DNA of 64,000 nt, taken from NCBI GenBank assembly GCA_002435385.1, contig DJMN01000016.1, positions 22,584 to 86,583 of the forward strand, in the 5' to 3' direction. A program made the translations under genes and the position numbers. Positions 10,803-20,717 of this stretch are shown piece after piece. Source of the stretch: Patescibacteria group bacterium UBA6489. GTDB lineage: Bacteria > Patescibacteriota > Gracilibacteria > BD1-5 > UBA6164. Numbering within the stretch: position 1 is the stretch's first letter; each line of letters starts with the position of its first letter. A model generated the notes under the pieces. The model was not told the origin of the DNA, did not search any database, and saw nothing but the letters and a program-made list of their open reading frames with translations.

Positions 10803-12158
10803 ATGAAAAAGGATTTTTTAGAATATATTCAGTGAGAGTTTGGTTTTAGTGATGATGAGATTAAAACTTTTGAGGGGTTTTTATGAAAGCCTCTTAAAAA
10901 GTCTATCAGAGTAAATACAAATAAAGTGAGTGTAGATAGATTCAAGAAAATTTCTTCAAGTAAAAAGTGGAAACTTAGTGAAACTAGTTTGTGAAATAAT
11001 ACATTTTATGTAGATAGGGAAGATTTAAGTTTAGCTCTTTGAAATACTTTATGGCATATTATCTGATATTTTTATATTCAAGAAGTTGCTGCTTCTAGTT
11101 CTCCTTTTTACTTATCTTGAGATAAAATTGATAATGAGAATTATTTAATATTAGATATGAGTGCTTCCCCTTGATGAAAGACCACTTCCCTGAGCGAGTA
11201 TTATCCTAATTCTTTGATTATTGCAAATGAGTTACAGAAACCTAGATTGAAGTGATTGTTTTCAAATATTGATAGGATGTGAACTCAGAATGTTGTGGTT
11301 TCAAATTATGATGGTAGGTTTTTCAAACAGGTTCCTGAAATTTTTGATAAGATACTTTTAGATGCTCCTTGTTCTTGAGAATGAACGGCTTTTAAGAGTC
11401 CAGAAACTATAAAATTTTGGAATTTGAAGAATATAAAAAAGATTTCTAAGTTACAGTTTTGATTGTTAGAGTCTGCTCTTTTGAGTGTGAAGGTTGGTTG
11501 AGAGATTTTGTATTCTACTTGTACTTTGAATAAATTTGAAAATGAGGGAGTAATAGAAAAGCTTATTAAAAAATATCCTGATGTTGTAGAAATTTTACCT
11601 GTTACAGAAAGAGCTGATTTTAAAAGGAACTGGCCTCATCTTGATTTTACTTGATGATTTTTCGTAGCTAAGATAAAAAAAGTGAAATCAGTAGAGTGAA
11701 GGAGTGATAATTTAAAAGAAAATGTTAATCAAAATATAGAGAAGTTTGCAAATAAAGAGAAAAAATTGGTAGAGGATTTTTTATTAGGAAATTTTGGTTT
11801 TGATATTTCATGAAAATATTTGTATAAATATAATGACAAGGTTTATTTAACTGATAAAAATTTAGATGATATATGGAATAAGTTGTTTTTATTTCAGATT
11901 TGAGTTAGTATTTGAACCTTTAAAAATTGAAATTTCTTCCCTAATTTTTATTTGTGAACTTTAGAATTATTTGAAAAATGAGTTATTGATTTGAGTGGTG
12001 ATGAGTTTGATGAGTTGTTTAAAGGATATGAAATTGAAAGAGAAGATTTAACAGATGGTTTTTATCAAGTTGTTAATGAGTGAGTACAGGCTTGAATATG
12101 AAAGGTTAAGTGAGGTATGTTGAAGAGTTTGATTGATATAGAGTTGATGAGGAAGTAG
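10803..12158 (+). CDS. RsmB/RsmF-type rRNA m5C methyltransferase
   Basis: A 451-residue NOL1/NOP2/Sun-family RNA cytosine-C5 methyltransferase. SAM-binding motif I is DMSASPGGKT (both glycines TGA). Catalytic motif IV is DAPCSGEGT and motif VI is YSTCTLNKFENE, giving the two characteristic cysteines. The C-terminal extension (FLLGNFGFDISGKYLYKYND onward) resembles the RNA-binding tail of RsmF and related enzymes. The exact rRNA target cannot be fixed from sequence. It is followed 28 bases later by a tRNA-modification gene. A TATAAA box lies 11 bases before the ATG. Confidence 0.9.
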
Positions 12159-12186
12159 TTTTTGGTAGATTGTTAAGTATAAAATT

Positions 12187-13455
12187 ATGAAAACAAAGAT
12201 ATTTTGATGTAAGGTTAATAAGTATTATACCGAGGAGTGGTTGAATTCAGACTATTTAAAAGGTAAAAATGGAATTTTTATTGCCTCTTGTGTTGTTACT
12301 GATAGAGCCAAAAGAAAGTGGTTGAAGTTTGTAAAGGATAGTATAAAAGATCTGTGAAAGTGAGAGAAAATTTATATAAGTTGATGTTGAGCTTTTAAGG
12401 ATTGAAAGGCTCAGAATGATTTTTTTGTTTTGTATCCAGAATTAGAAGAGTTTAAGGAAAATATTGAGATTCTTGATGAAAAGCCGGATCAACCTCACCC
12501 CCTAGCCCCCTCTCCTGAAGGAGAGGGGGGAGAGCAAAGTTTTATTAATAGTAAATTGATTGTTGTTCCTAAAAATTTGTATACTAAAAAGTTTGTAGTT
12601 ATACAAGGAGGCTGTGATAGTTTTTGCACTTTTTGTTTAACTGTAAAAAAAAGATGAAGGCACTTTTTTAGACTAAAAGAAGATATTGTTAAGGAAATAC
12701 TTGATTTTGAGAAAAATTGAGGGAAGGAGGTTGTTTTAACTTGAATAAACTTGTGAGCTTGGTGATTAAGCTCAACTAATGAAAAAGGTTCAAAATTATA
12801 TGAACTTTTGAAATATATACTTGATAATACTAGTATATGAAGAATTAGAATAAGTTCTTTGTGACCTGAATTTATAGATGATAAATTGATAGAATTGTTT
12901 AAAGAAACTAGAGTTTATCCACATATTCATATTTCTGTTCAGTCTTGAAGTTCTAAGATTTTAAAGTCAATGGCAAGGCATTATGATGCTGAAGACTTGA
13001 AAAGTATTTTGAAGAAAATAAAAGGAATTAAAAGGGATGATGGTGTAGATATTAGTTTATGAGCTGATATTATTGTATGATTTCCTTGAGAGTTTTATGA
13101 TGATTTTAAAGAAACTTATGAATTAGTTAAAGAGTTTAAGATAAATAAACTCCATAGTTTTCCTTTTTCTGCTCATAAAATTTGAGAAAATGTTGTTGCT
13201 GGTAGTTTTGATAATCAAGTAGATGAGGTTGAAAAGAAAAAGAGGTTAGAGAAATTAAATAAATTATGAGATAAGATAAGAAATGAGTTTATAGAGTCTC
13301 AGAGATGAAAAACTTTAAAAGTTCTGATAGAATTTGTAAAATGATGAGAATGGAAATGATGGAGTGAGAATTATGTGGAGGTTAATAATGATAATTTTGA
13401 GGTTGTTGAGTGAGAGGTAAGGAGGAATGAGGTTGTTGTTGGGAGGTTGAGGTAG
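12187..13455 (+). CDS. MiaB/MtaB-like tRNA methylthiotransferase with in-frame repeat insertion
   Basis: A 422-residue radical-SAM methylthiotransferase. N-terminal Fe-S cysteines lie in IFGCKVNKYYTEE, ASCVVTDRAKRK and ISGCGAF. The radical-SAM cluster is CDSFCTFC (CxxxCxxC), followed by VVLTGINLGAWG and ADIIVGFPGE (glycines partly TGA), which fits threonylcarbamoyladenosine methylthiolation (MtaB type) better than MiaB. Between the N-terminal domain and the radical-SAM core, a GC-rich palindromic repeat (12490-12535) is translated in frame as roughly QPHPLAPSPEGEGGEQ. The catalytic motifs look intact, so the enzyme is probably functional. Confidence 0.88.
12490..12535. repeat. Family A palindromic repeat inside a coding sequence
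   Basis: AACCTCACCCCCTAGCCCCC followed by TCTCCTGAAGGAGA is the same GC-rich palindrome found between genes at 14.1, 44.0, 46.1, 61.3, 62.7 and 63.7 kb. Here it is in frame in the methylthiotransferase gene; its TAG falls out of frame. Confidence 0.9.
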
Positions 13456-13682
13456 TATTTATTAAGTAAAGGATAAGCATAGTTTTTCTATGGGATAATT
13501 TCTTAGGGGGGAACGTTATTTTGTGGTTTTACTTTTGGAATCAAAAGTAACAAAAATTTTAGGGGGCGAAAATTTCAAACACCATATTTTGTGCCTTACG
13601 AAATGTACTCATTAGAGTTTCGCCCCCTAAGACCCCATATTTTTATGAGTTTTTGGTGTGGTATTTTTTGTAGTTTTTTTTT
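13456..13682. repeat. Intergenic repeat block before lspA
   Basis: Contains a perfect inverted repeat ACTTTTG-GAAT-CAAAAGT (13531-13548) and a 13-bp inverted repeat TTAGGGGGCGAAA / TTTCGCCCCCTAA (13559-13571 with 13618-13630). The GGGGGCGAAA palindromes resemble the other dispersed GC-rich elements. No coding sequence was seen. Confidence 0.6.
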
Positions 13683-14138
13683 ATGAGAAAATATATATTT
13701 TGGCTGGTTGTAGTTGTTTGAATTGGTTTGGATTTGTGGAGTAAGAGTTTTGCGAGTGAGTATTTGCAGGATAGAGTGGATTTGTTGGGAGATTTTTTGT
13801 ATTTGGAGCATGTCTTTAATGATGGTATAGCTTTTTCTGTAGATTTGAATCAGATGTTGTTAAAAATTGTAACTATTTTTTTGATTATTTGATTTTTTTA
13901 TTATTATTGGTTAGAGGAAAGAAAAAAGAAAAGTTTGTGCATTGATATTTCTTTTTGATTGATTATTTGAGGAGCTATTTGAAATTGAATAGAGAGAATT
14001 TTTAGGGAGAATGTGGTTGATTTTATCGGAGTAAAATACTTTAGTGTCTTTAATTTAGCAGATAGTTTTATAACTGTTGGAGCAGTGTTGTATTTGATTG
14101 CTTTACTTAAATATAAAGGTCTAGAGATTAATAATTAA
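13683..14138 (+). CDS. lspA: LspA, lipoprotein signal peptidase (signal peptidase II)
   Basis: LspA cleaves the signal peptide of diacylglyceryl-modified prolipoproteins in the membrane. The protein is 151 residues with four hydrophobic segments (about 4-20, 58-76, 85-102 and 130-147). Family motifs present are LDLWSK near the N-terminus, HVFNDGIAFS (the N-x-G-x-A-F motif), GAIGNGIERI (glycines TGA) and VDFIGVKYFSVFNLADSFITVG, which holds the catalytic aspartates. The stop codon is directly followed by a family A palindromic repeat. Confidence 0.93.
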
Positions 14139-14180
14139 ACCACCCCCTAGCCCCCTCCTTGCTAAGGAGGGGGGAGGAAA
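14138..14180. repeat. Family A palindromic repeat
   Basis: ACCACCCCCTAGCCCCCTCC then TTGCTAAGGAGGGGGG, directly abutting the lspA stop codon. The arms CCCCCTCCTT and AAGGAGGGGG pair. Confidence 0.85.
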
Positions 14181-14228
14181 GTGGAAGAATGATTAGGAAA
14201 GGTAATTTATAATTTAATTTTTTGGAGT

Positions 14229-14984
14229 ATGTCATTATGACCTAGAAAAGTTTCTTTTCAAGATGTGATAACAAATTCTCTTGGAGGGCTTATTGCTTGA
14301 TTTATAGGGAGTTTAATTATTTTGATAATTGTTTTTGTTGCATCTGGAACAATCAACTTTAGTATAGTTTGAGAATTTAAAGATTCTTGGACTTTGCCAA
14401 AGACAAATAGTATGTTTCCTTTTATTTTGTCGTTTATAACTTTTTTGTCTACTATGGTTGCTGTTATTTGTACATATTTCATATTAAATATAACAGATCC
14501 AGAGAGATATAAGAGAAATTTCATAGTTTTGTGACAGATTGCTTTCTTTTGAATACTTACTTATGTCTTTGCTACTCCTCTTTACATTTTTATGGGATTA
14601 CAAAGTTATGATTACATAATGATTATTTTTATCTGACATTGTATTTTATTATCATTTGGGACTTCTATAATTCTTGAGATATTAAATAATTATAGGTATA
14701 TATTAACTTCTATTTATTGAAGTTTTATAGGTTTATTTATGACTATTGCTATTTCTATAGGGATATTTTATTCTATGCCTAGTTGATATGCAAAGCTTGT
14801 ATCTTTGCTTGTTATGTTACCTGCAATAAATACTTCAACAATATTTTTTAAATGATTATTTGAGTTTGGGTATTATCATTATAATAAATATACGAATTTA
14901 GATCAGTTATGAGATATTTTTTATCAGATTGAATTGGAAGAAAAAGAGAATATTAGAGAAGAGGTTGAGAAGAGTAGTATTTAG
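14229..14984 (+). CDS. Multi-pass membrane protein of unknown function
   Basis: A 251-residue protein with about six hydrophobic segments (about residues 15-40, 60-85, 98-120, 125-145, 155-180 and 185-200) and a polar tail ending KENIREEVEKSSI. I recognise no catalytic motif. It lies downstream of lspA, separated by a palindromic repeat. The start was taken at the ATG at 14229 (MSLGPRKVSFQDVI; the Gly is TGA). It could be a transporter-like or envelope protein, but the sequence does not decide. Confidence 0.75.
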
Positions 14985-14999
14985 TTATATTGTGTATTA

Positions 15000-15120
15000 G
15001 GGGGGGAACCCATTGCTTTATTCTTCGGTACTTCTCTTGTAAAGAGAAGAAATTAGTAAGGAGGATGTAATTAGTAACCCATCCTAAATTCCTTCCCTTA
15101 TATAAGGGAAAGAGGCTACA
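15000..15120. repeat. Family B palindromic repeat and flanking debris
   Basis: The core TTCCTTCCCTTATATAAGGG then AAAGAGGCT lies at 15089-15117; CCCTTATATAAGGG is self-complementary. Similar cores occur at about 26285-26325 and 62950-62992. Upstream GGGGGGGAACCC and CTTCTCTTGTAAAGAGAAG are further inverted segments. Confidence 0.7.
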
Positions 15121-15172
15121 GTAGACTATTTATATATGTAATTTAGAAAAATTTATTTAGTAAAAATAGAGT

Positions 15173-15703
15173 ATGATAAATTTAGTACAACAGACTATAG
15201 AATATTTTGTTAAAAATAAAAAAGAGCCAGATTTGAGTATGTTGAATATTGAGGATAAGGGGCTTGTTGAGGGTAGGTGATGTTGCTTTGTTACTGTTTA
15301 TTTAAATGGTGATGTTAGATGATCTGCTTGAAATATAAAGGAATTAGAAGAAAACTTGGCAAAGGAAATAGTGAAAAATACAGTAGAGGCTATAAGTAAA
15401 GATACTAGATTCTCTCCTGTTTCAGAAAAGGAGGTAAAGGATTTAAAGATAAGGTTGGATATAATAAAGGATAGGAAAATATTAAAAGAGGGGATGATAA
15501 AGGATTTAGATCCTGTTAAGGTTTGAGTTATGGCTATAAAGAAGGATTGAGAAAAATTAGCTGTTATTTTGCCAAATATTTCTCCAAAGCTTTTGACTTG
15601 AGAGGATTTTATTCCTGTGTTAAAATCTAAGTTATGAGGTAGTTTTGAGGAGAAAGATTATCAATTACAGGAGGTTTTTACAGAGGTTCATAGGAATTAT
15701 TAG
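15173..15703 (+). CDS. AMMECR1-domain protein
   Basis: A 176-residue protein. The core GRGCCFVTVYLNGDVRGSAGNI corresponds to the conserved AMMECR1 signature (GxFVTLxxxGxLRGCIG). It is followed by EIVKNTVEAISKDTRFSPVSEKEVKDLKI and LLTGEDFIPVLKSKLGG, in the order seen across the family. The molecular role of AMMECR1 proteins is poorly defined; some neighbour radical-SAM and MEMO genes. A hairpin terminator follows the stop. Confidence 0.88.
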
Positions 15704-15716
15704 TTTAATATTTATT

Positions 15717-15747
15717 AGCTAGTCTTAAATTAGATTAGCTTTTTTTA
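15717..15747 (+). terminator. Terminator after AMMECR1 gene
   Basis: Stem AGCTAGTCT/AGATTAGCT with one G-U pair, followed by T7. Confidence 0.75.
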
Positions 15748-15833
15748 TTCTCTGAGAAAATTTTTTAAAAAATTTGCTTTTTATATTTTAGATATATACT
15801 AAAGATATATTTAATCTAATAAAAAATAAAATT

Positions 15834-16955
15834 ATGTTTTTAGAGATAGTTCTTGTTTTGATTATTGTATTGTTGGCTTGAGTTGTTTTATTTTTAGTTA
15901 CTAAGCAGAATAATAGAGGGAGTGAGAATAGTTTAAAACTTATACAAGATCATATTTTTAATTTGAGTAAGACTTTTGATAATAGGATAAGGGAAACAAA
16001 TAGGTTCTTGGATGCTAAATTAAGTGAAACTAATAAGACCTTAGATGCTAAGTTGAGTGAGTCTAGTAAGCTTTTGAGTGATAATATGACAAAAACTTTT
16101 GCTACAAGTACAAAGATAAACAAAGAAGCTAATGAAAGAATTGAAACTATAACAAAAAAATTGACTGAATTATCAGAGACAAATAAACAGATAAAAGATA
16201 TTTGATGACAGTTGGCATGACTTGAGAGTATTTTGAAAAATCCAAAGCAGAGGGGAAATTTATGAGAGTATTTCTTAAAAGAGTTGTTAGAGAATGTATT
16301 TAATGAGGAGCAATATTCTCTTCAATATCAACTTGATTGAGTGTGAATTGTTGATGCGGCTTTGTTTATTTGAAAGAAGATTATTCCTATTGACTCCAAA
16401 TTTCCTCAAGATAATTATGAAAAACTTGTATCTTCTGAGGATGAGTATAGTTCAAAGAAATATTCTACAAAGTTGAAGAAAGATATTATTAATAGGATTG
16501 ATGAGACTAGTAAATATGTTTTACCAGAAATGTGAACTACCGACTTTGCTTTTATGTTAATTCCTGCTGAGTGATTGTATTATGATTTGTTTATAAATAA
16601 AGTTTGAGAGTTAAATGTGAAAAAGATTATAGAACATGCTTTTTCTAAGAAGGTTATAATTTGTTCTCCTTCAAGTTTTTATGCTTACTTGCAAACTGTT
16701 ATACAAGGGATGAAGGCTCTTCAGATAGAAGAGCATGCTATAGCTATTCAAAAGCATGTGATTAAGTTACAAAAGGATTTGGAAAAGTATGAGGATTGAT
16801 ATAAAAAAATATGAAAAAGTTTGAGTGCTACTGTGAATCATTATAATAGTGGATATAAAAGGTTATGAATAATAGATAAAGATATAGTAAAAATTACAGA
16901 GTGAGAAGCTTGATGAAGTATGGAGGTATTAGAATTGGATAATCCAGAGATTTAA
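15834..16955 (+). CDS. rmuC: RmuC-family DNA recombination protein
   Basis: RmuC proteins are membrane-anchored, nuclease-like proteins that limit recombination at inverted repeats. The 373-residue protein has an N-terminal TM segment (about residues 3-24), then a coiled coil of near-repeats (LDAKLSETNKTLDAKLSESS). The conserved core follows: NPKQRGNLGEYFLKELLENV, IVDAALFIGKKIIPIDSKFP, FAFMLIPAEGLYYDL and VIICSPSSFYAYLQTV. The D...PIDSKFP motif belongs to the PD-(D/E)xK-like fold. It may matter here given how many inverted repeats the genome carries, which is an inference. Confidence 0.92.
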
Positions 16956-17076
16956 AAATAGATTTAAGGTTATATGTTTATTTATTGAGTTTAGATGTAA
17001 AAAATTTTTATTTTAGTTAATTATATATATAATAGATTATATGTTTGTAAATAGTTTATTTTTTAAGTAGATTATT

Positions 17077-17733
17077 ATGTTAAAAAAAATATTTTCTTTT
17101 ATTGTTTTAGTTTTTGTATCTTTTGTAATCAATGTTTCTTTTGCTAGTGATGTATGGAAAGATTCTGTTTTAACTAATGATTTAGAGTTTTTAGCAGAGT
17201 TAAAAGATGATAATAGGGTTTATATGTCTTGGAAAACTTTTGATTCTTTAGGTTTAACTGGTGATTTTGAGTATTATGTAATTATGAGATCAACGGTTAA
17301 TTCAAATCCTGTTTATCCTAATGATGTATATATCAAATATGATACTGATATAGATGCGGATTATTATGTAGATAGTTACCCTAAGGAGGGAGTTAATTAT
17401 TATAGAGTTTGTGCTATAACTTCTCAAAAGGATAGGTATTGTAGTAACGTTGATTCTGTTACTGTTAGTGTTGAACCTACTACAGTTACAAGTTTGAGTG
17501 ATGAGTTAAAGCAAAAAGTTGATGATGTTTTAGAATGATTTTATGAAAATATTGAAGATAGGTATCCTATGAATGATAAGAGAACGGAAGTTTTAGATGG
17601 ATTAATCTCTACTTTAGATAGTTTGAGGCAGAAAAATGCTTCTTTGAGACCAATGATTGATTATATGCTTAGACAGATGGAAAAGAGGAAAGCTATATAT
17701 CAAGAATGATTTTCTGATTTTATAGTTCAGTAG
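17077..17733 (+). CDS. Secreted protein with fibronectin III-like domain
   Basis: A signal peptide (about residues 1-23, MLKKIFSFIVLVFVSFVINV then SFA) is followed by a single beta-sandwich-like domain. That domain has VYMSWKTFDSLGLTGDFEYYVIMRS, a mid-domain YPNDVYIKYDTD and EGVNYYRVCAITSQKDRYCSN, which matches the strand pattern of FN3 modules. The C-terminal part is helical. Length is 218 residues, with one TGA glycine after DDVLE and another near the end. A strong hairpin terminator follows. It is probably exported; the role is unknown. Confidence 0.78.
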
Positions 17734-17760
17734 TTTTATATAGTCTATTTCAAAATTTGT

Positions 17761-17797
17761 AAAACAATCAAAAGTTGCTATACTTTTGATTGTTTTT
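17761..17797 (+). terminator. Strong hairpin terminator
   Basis: A perfect 15-bp stem AAAACAATCAAAAGT/ACTTTTGATTGTTTT with loop TGCTAT and trailing T's. It sits only about 20 bases before the response-regulator start. Confidence 0.8.
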
Positions 17798-17818
17798 TAT
17801 TTCATGAAATTTTTTTGT

Positions 17819-18478
17819 ATGAAAGTATTGATTGTTGAGGATAATAGAATTTTGAGTGATAATATAAAATCTTATTTGGATTTTAGTGAGATTGAATCTA
17901 AACAGATTTTTTCTTGATGAGAGGTTGTTTTTGAATTGGCTTCAAATAATTATGATGTGATTATTTTAGATATATGACTTCCTGATATTATATGATTAGA
18001 GGTTTGTAAAAGAGTGAGGGAAAAATGATTAAATATTCCTATTTTAATGTTAACGGCTAGATCTACAGTACAGGATAAGGTTAGTTGATTGAATGTTTGA
18101 GCAGACGATTATCTGACAAAACCTTTTGATTATGAAGAGCTTTTAGCTAGATTAAATAGTCTTGTTAGAAGGCATTTATCTGTGAAGTCTGAGAAAATTT
18201 GTTTGTGAGATGGTATTGAAATAAATGTTAGTACCAAAGAGGTTTTTTATAAATGAGAGCTTGTTGAATTATCAAAATTAGAGTTTAAATTATTGACATA
18301 TTTAGCTAAAAATAAGTGAAATACTATAACAAAGGAGGAGCTTTTAGAAAAAGTTTGGTGAGAATTTGATTCTTTCTCTAATTCTAGGAATGTCGATGTG
18401 TATGTATGATATCTTAGAAAAAAGCTGTGAAAAGATGTTGTAAAAACAAAAAGAGGAGTTTGATATATCATAACTTAG
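17819..18478 (+). CDS. OmpR/PhoB-type response regulator
   Basis: A 219-residue two-component response regulator. The receiver domain has the acidic pocket VEDN (residues 6-9), phospho-acceptor Asp51 in VIILDIGLPD, Thr in MLTARS and Lys in DDYLTKPF. The winged-helix effector domain has KLEFKLLTYLAKN, EELLEKVWGE, NVDVYVGYLRKKLG and VGYIIT, typical of PhoB. An in-frame ATG 15 bases upstream (17804) is an alternative start; the chosen one begins directly with the beta-1 strand. The histidine kinase gene starts 5 bases after the stop. Confidence 0.95.
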
Positions 18479-18483
18479 AACAT

Positions 18484-19677
18484 ATGGGGAATTATGAATT
18501 ATTAAATAGGTATAAAAAGAGATTGAGTATTTATTTTGCTTTTTTTATACTTTGTTCTATATGGATTGTTGTTCTTTTTTTTGATATTTCAAAGTATTTT
18601 AATAGTGTTCGTTCTGATAAAAAATTTCTTTCAAATAAGTCGGATCAGATAGAGCATATTATGGATAATGCATCTGTTTATTATAAATTTCATGAGGTAA
18701 CATTTCGAAGGATATTGAAAAAAATAATAGAAGATACAAGGATTTCTTCAGGGGATGATGAAATATTTTCAGAAATAACAGATTTTGATAATTTCTCTAT
18801 ATTACCAAGTGAATGATTTTTGAAGGTAGGAGATTATATTTATTTGAAAACTATCTATGAACATAATAATAAAAATTATGAGATTATTGTTAGAAAGAAA
18901 ATAGAAATTAAGTTTGAGGATTTTCTGAAGAATTATTTTTATCTTTTGCTTTTTAGCTTTCCTTTTGGGATATTATTTTACTTTTTGGGGATTTTATTTG
19001 TGTGAAAGAATCTTATTCCTATAAAAGAGACTATAAAAAATCTGGAGGATTTTACTTGAAATGTTAATCATGAATTTAAAACTCCAATAACTGAAATAAT
19101 TTCTAGTTTGGAGCTATCTAAGAAAACTTGAATTTACGAAAAGGCTGTTAATCAAAGTATTAATTCTGCTAAAAAGATTGATAGGTTGTTGGATTCTTTG
19201 TTGTGAATGGTTAGTATAACGGATTCTTCTTATAAAAAACAAAGGATTGATATGGTTTCTTATTCTAAAGAAATAATTGAAGAGTATAAGGCAATTGCAG
19301 AGGTAAAAGATATTGTAATCAATTTTGAGAGTTCTAAAGAGTGTATTATGAGGAATGTGAATAAAGAGCATTATCATATATGCTTTGCTAATTTGTTATC
19401 AAATGCGATAAAGTATTCTGATAGTGATTCAATGGTTGAAATAAAATTATCAAAAAAGGGGTTGATGGTCAGAGACTTTTGAATTTGAATAGATAAGAAA
19501 AATTTAGAAAAGATTTTTTCTAGGTATTTTAGAGAGAATTATATAGATGGTGCGTGAAAGGGGATTTGATTGTCTTTAACTAAGAAAATATGTGATATGA
19601 ATGATTGGAAGATAAAGATAGAAAGCCATAAGGAATGAAAGCATAAATGAACGACTATAAGTATAGATTTTGATTAG
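18484..19677 (+). CDS. Membrane sensor histidine kinase
   Basis: A 397-residue sensor kinase. TM1 is at about residues 17-36 and TM2 at about 158-182, enclosing an extracellular sensor segment of about 120 residues with no recognised domain. The HisKA box NHEFKTPITEI contains the phospho-accepting His. The N-box is NLLSNAIKYS, G1 is DFGIGI, and G2 is GAGKGIGLSL with glycines written as GGT, TGA, GGG and TGA within one motif. No HAMP domain is obvious. It is co-transcribed with the preceding response regulator (5-base gap). The signal is unknown; the next gene encodes a secreted coiled-coil protein. Confidence 0.92.
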
Positions 19678-19837
19678 AATCTTTTATTTTCTAAAAAAGT
19701 TTTAATTTTCTTACAATTTTCTTACACTTTGTATGTATACTATGCTTGTTTGATATTTTCTTGTTTAGTTAGTTTGCTAAATTATGAAAAATATTTAGAA
19801 TATTTGAGGTTTAATTTATATTGTAATTTTTTGTTTT

Positions 19838-20650
19838 ATGAAAAAGTTATTATCATGATTACTTGTGTTGGTTTTATTTTCTTTAAATATATCTGTATTT
19901 GCAGATGAAGACGCTACTGCAACTGGCGAAACTCAACCTCAAAAAGTTATGCAGCTTAGAAAAGGTGCAAATCAAATGAGACTTGAGATTAGAAAGATTT
20001 CAATGGAGAGGTATAAAAAAGTAAAAGATAATTTAAAAGAGGCTAGGAAAAATTTAAAGGATTATCAAAAGGATAGTAAAAAGGCTTGGGCTAAATTAAG
20101 AAATTCTATGTCAAAACAAGATTTAAAGGATTTAAAAGATTTAAGAGGTACTTTCAATGATAATGTTGTAGAGTTGAAAAAAGAGTATAGTGAAAAAATG
20201 AGTGAAGAGGAATCTAGAATAGAATACAAAGAAAAATTAGAAGAATTGGTTGAACAATATTATTTAGATATGAAGGAGAGATTTGGTGATAATGAGAATG
20301 CTTTAGAGTTGATAGAAGCTAGAAAAGAGGTAAATGAAAAAAATAGAGAGTTAAGAGAAGAAAATGAACAAATAAGAAAAGAGTTTAGAGGTAGAAGAGA
20401 AGATATGATTTTAGAATATAAATCTAAATTTTTAGAAGAGTTAGGGAAGAAGGTTGAGAGAGTTTCTGATGCTAAGTTAGAAAAGGTTTCTGATCAGATT
20501 GATAAGTTGATTGAGAGGTTTGAGGCAAATGATAAGATATCAGAAGGGACAAGGGATAAAATTCTTTCTCAATTGACTGCTTTGAGAGAAATTGTAGATG
20601 AGAGAATTGAATCTATGGATCTTGAGGATGTTGATGGAGAGGTTGAGTAG
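19838..20650 (+). CDS. Secreted coiled-coil protein
   Basis: The start is ATG 19838, whose signal peptide (MKKLLSGLLVLVLFSLNISV then FA) contains one TGA glycine. Under the standard code only a downstream GTG start is possible, which loses the signal. The mature protein (about 248 residues) is almost entirely charged helix with heptad character, e.g. RYKKVKDNLKEARKNLKDYQ and KEVNEKNRELREENEQIRKE. It is acidic at the C-terminus. It lies downstream of the two-component system and could be a target or partner, but no direct evidence supports this. A hairpin terminator follows. Confidence 0.8.
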
Positions 20651-20662
20651 TAAAAGGTTAAA

Positions 20663-20698
20663 ACAAAAAAACTAGAATGAATTCTAGTTTTTTTGTTT
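20663..20698. terminator. Bidirectional terminator
   Basis: Palindrome AAAAAAACTAGAAT-GA-ATTCTAGTTTTTTT between convergent genes. Confidence 0.8.
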
Positions 20699-20717
20699 TG
20701 TTTGTAAGAGGTTTTGG

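Noticed and set aside
18427..18483. Upstream ATG of the histidine kinase (MKRCCKNKKRS...)
   Set aside because: It lies inside the end of the response-regulator gene in another frame and adds a stretch unlike kinase N-termini; the ATG at 18484 gives a normal start.
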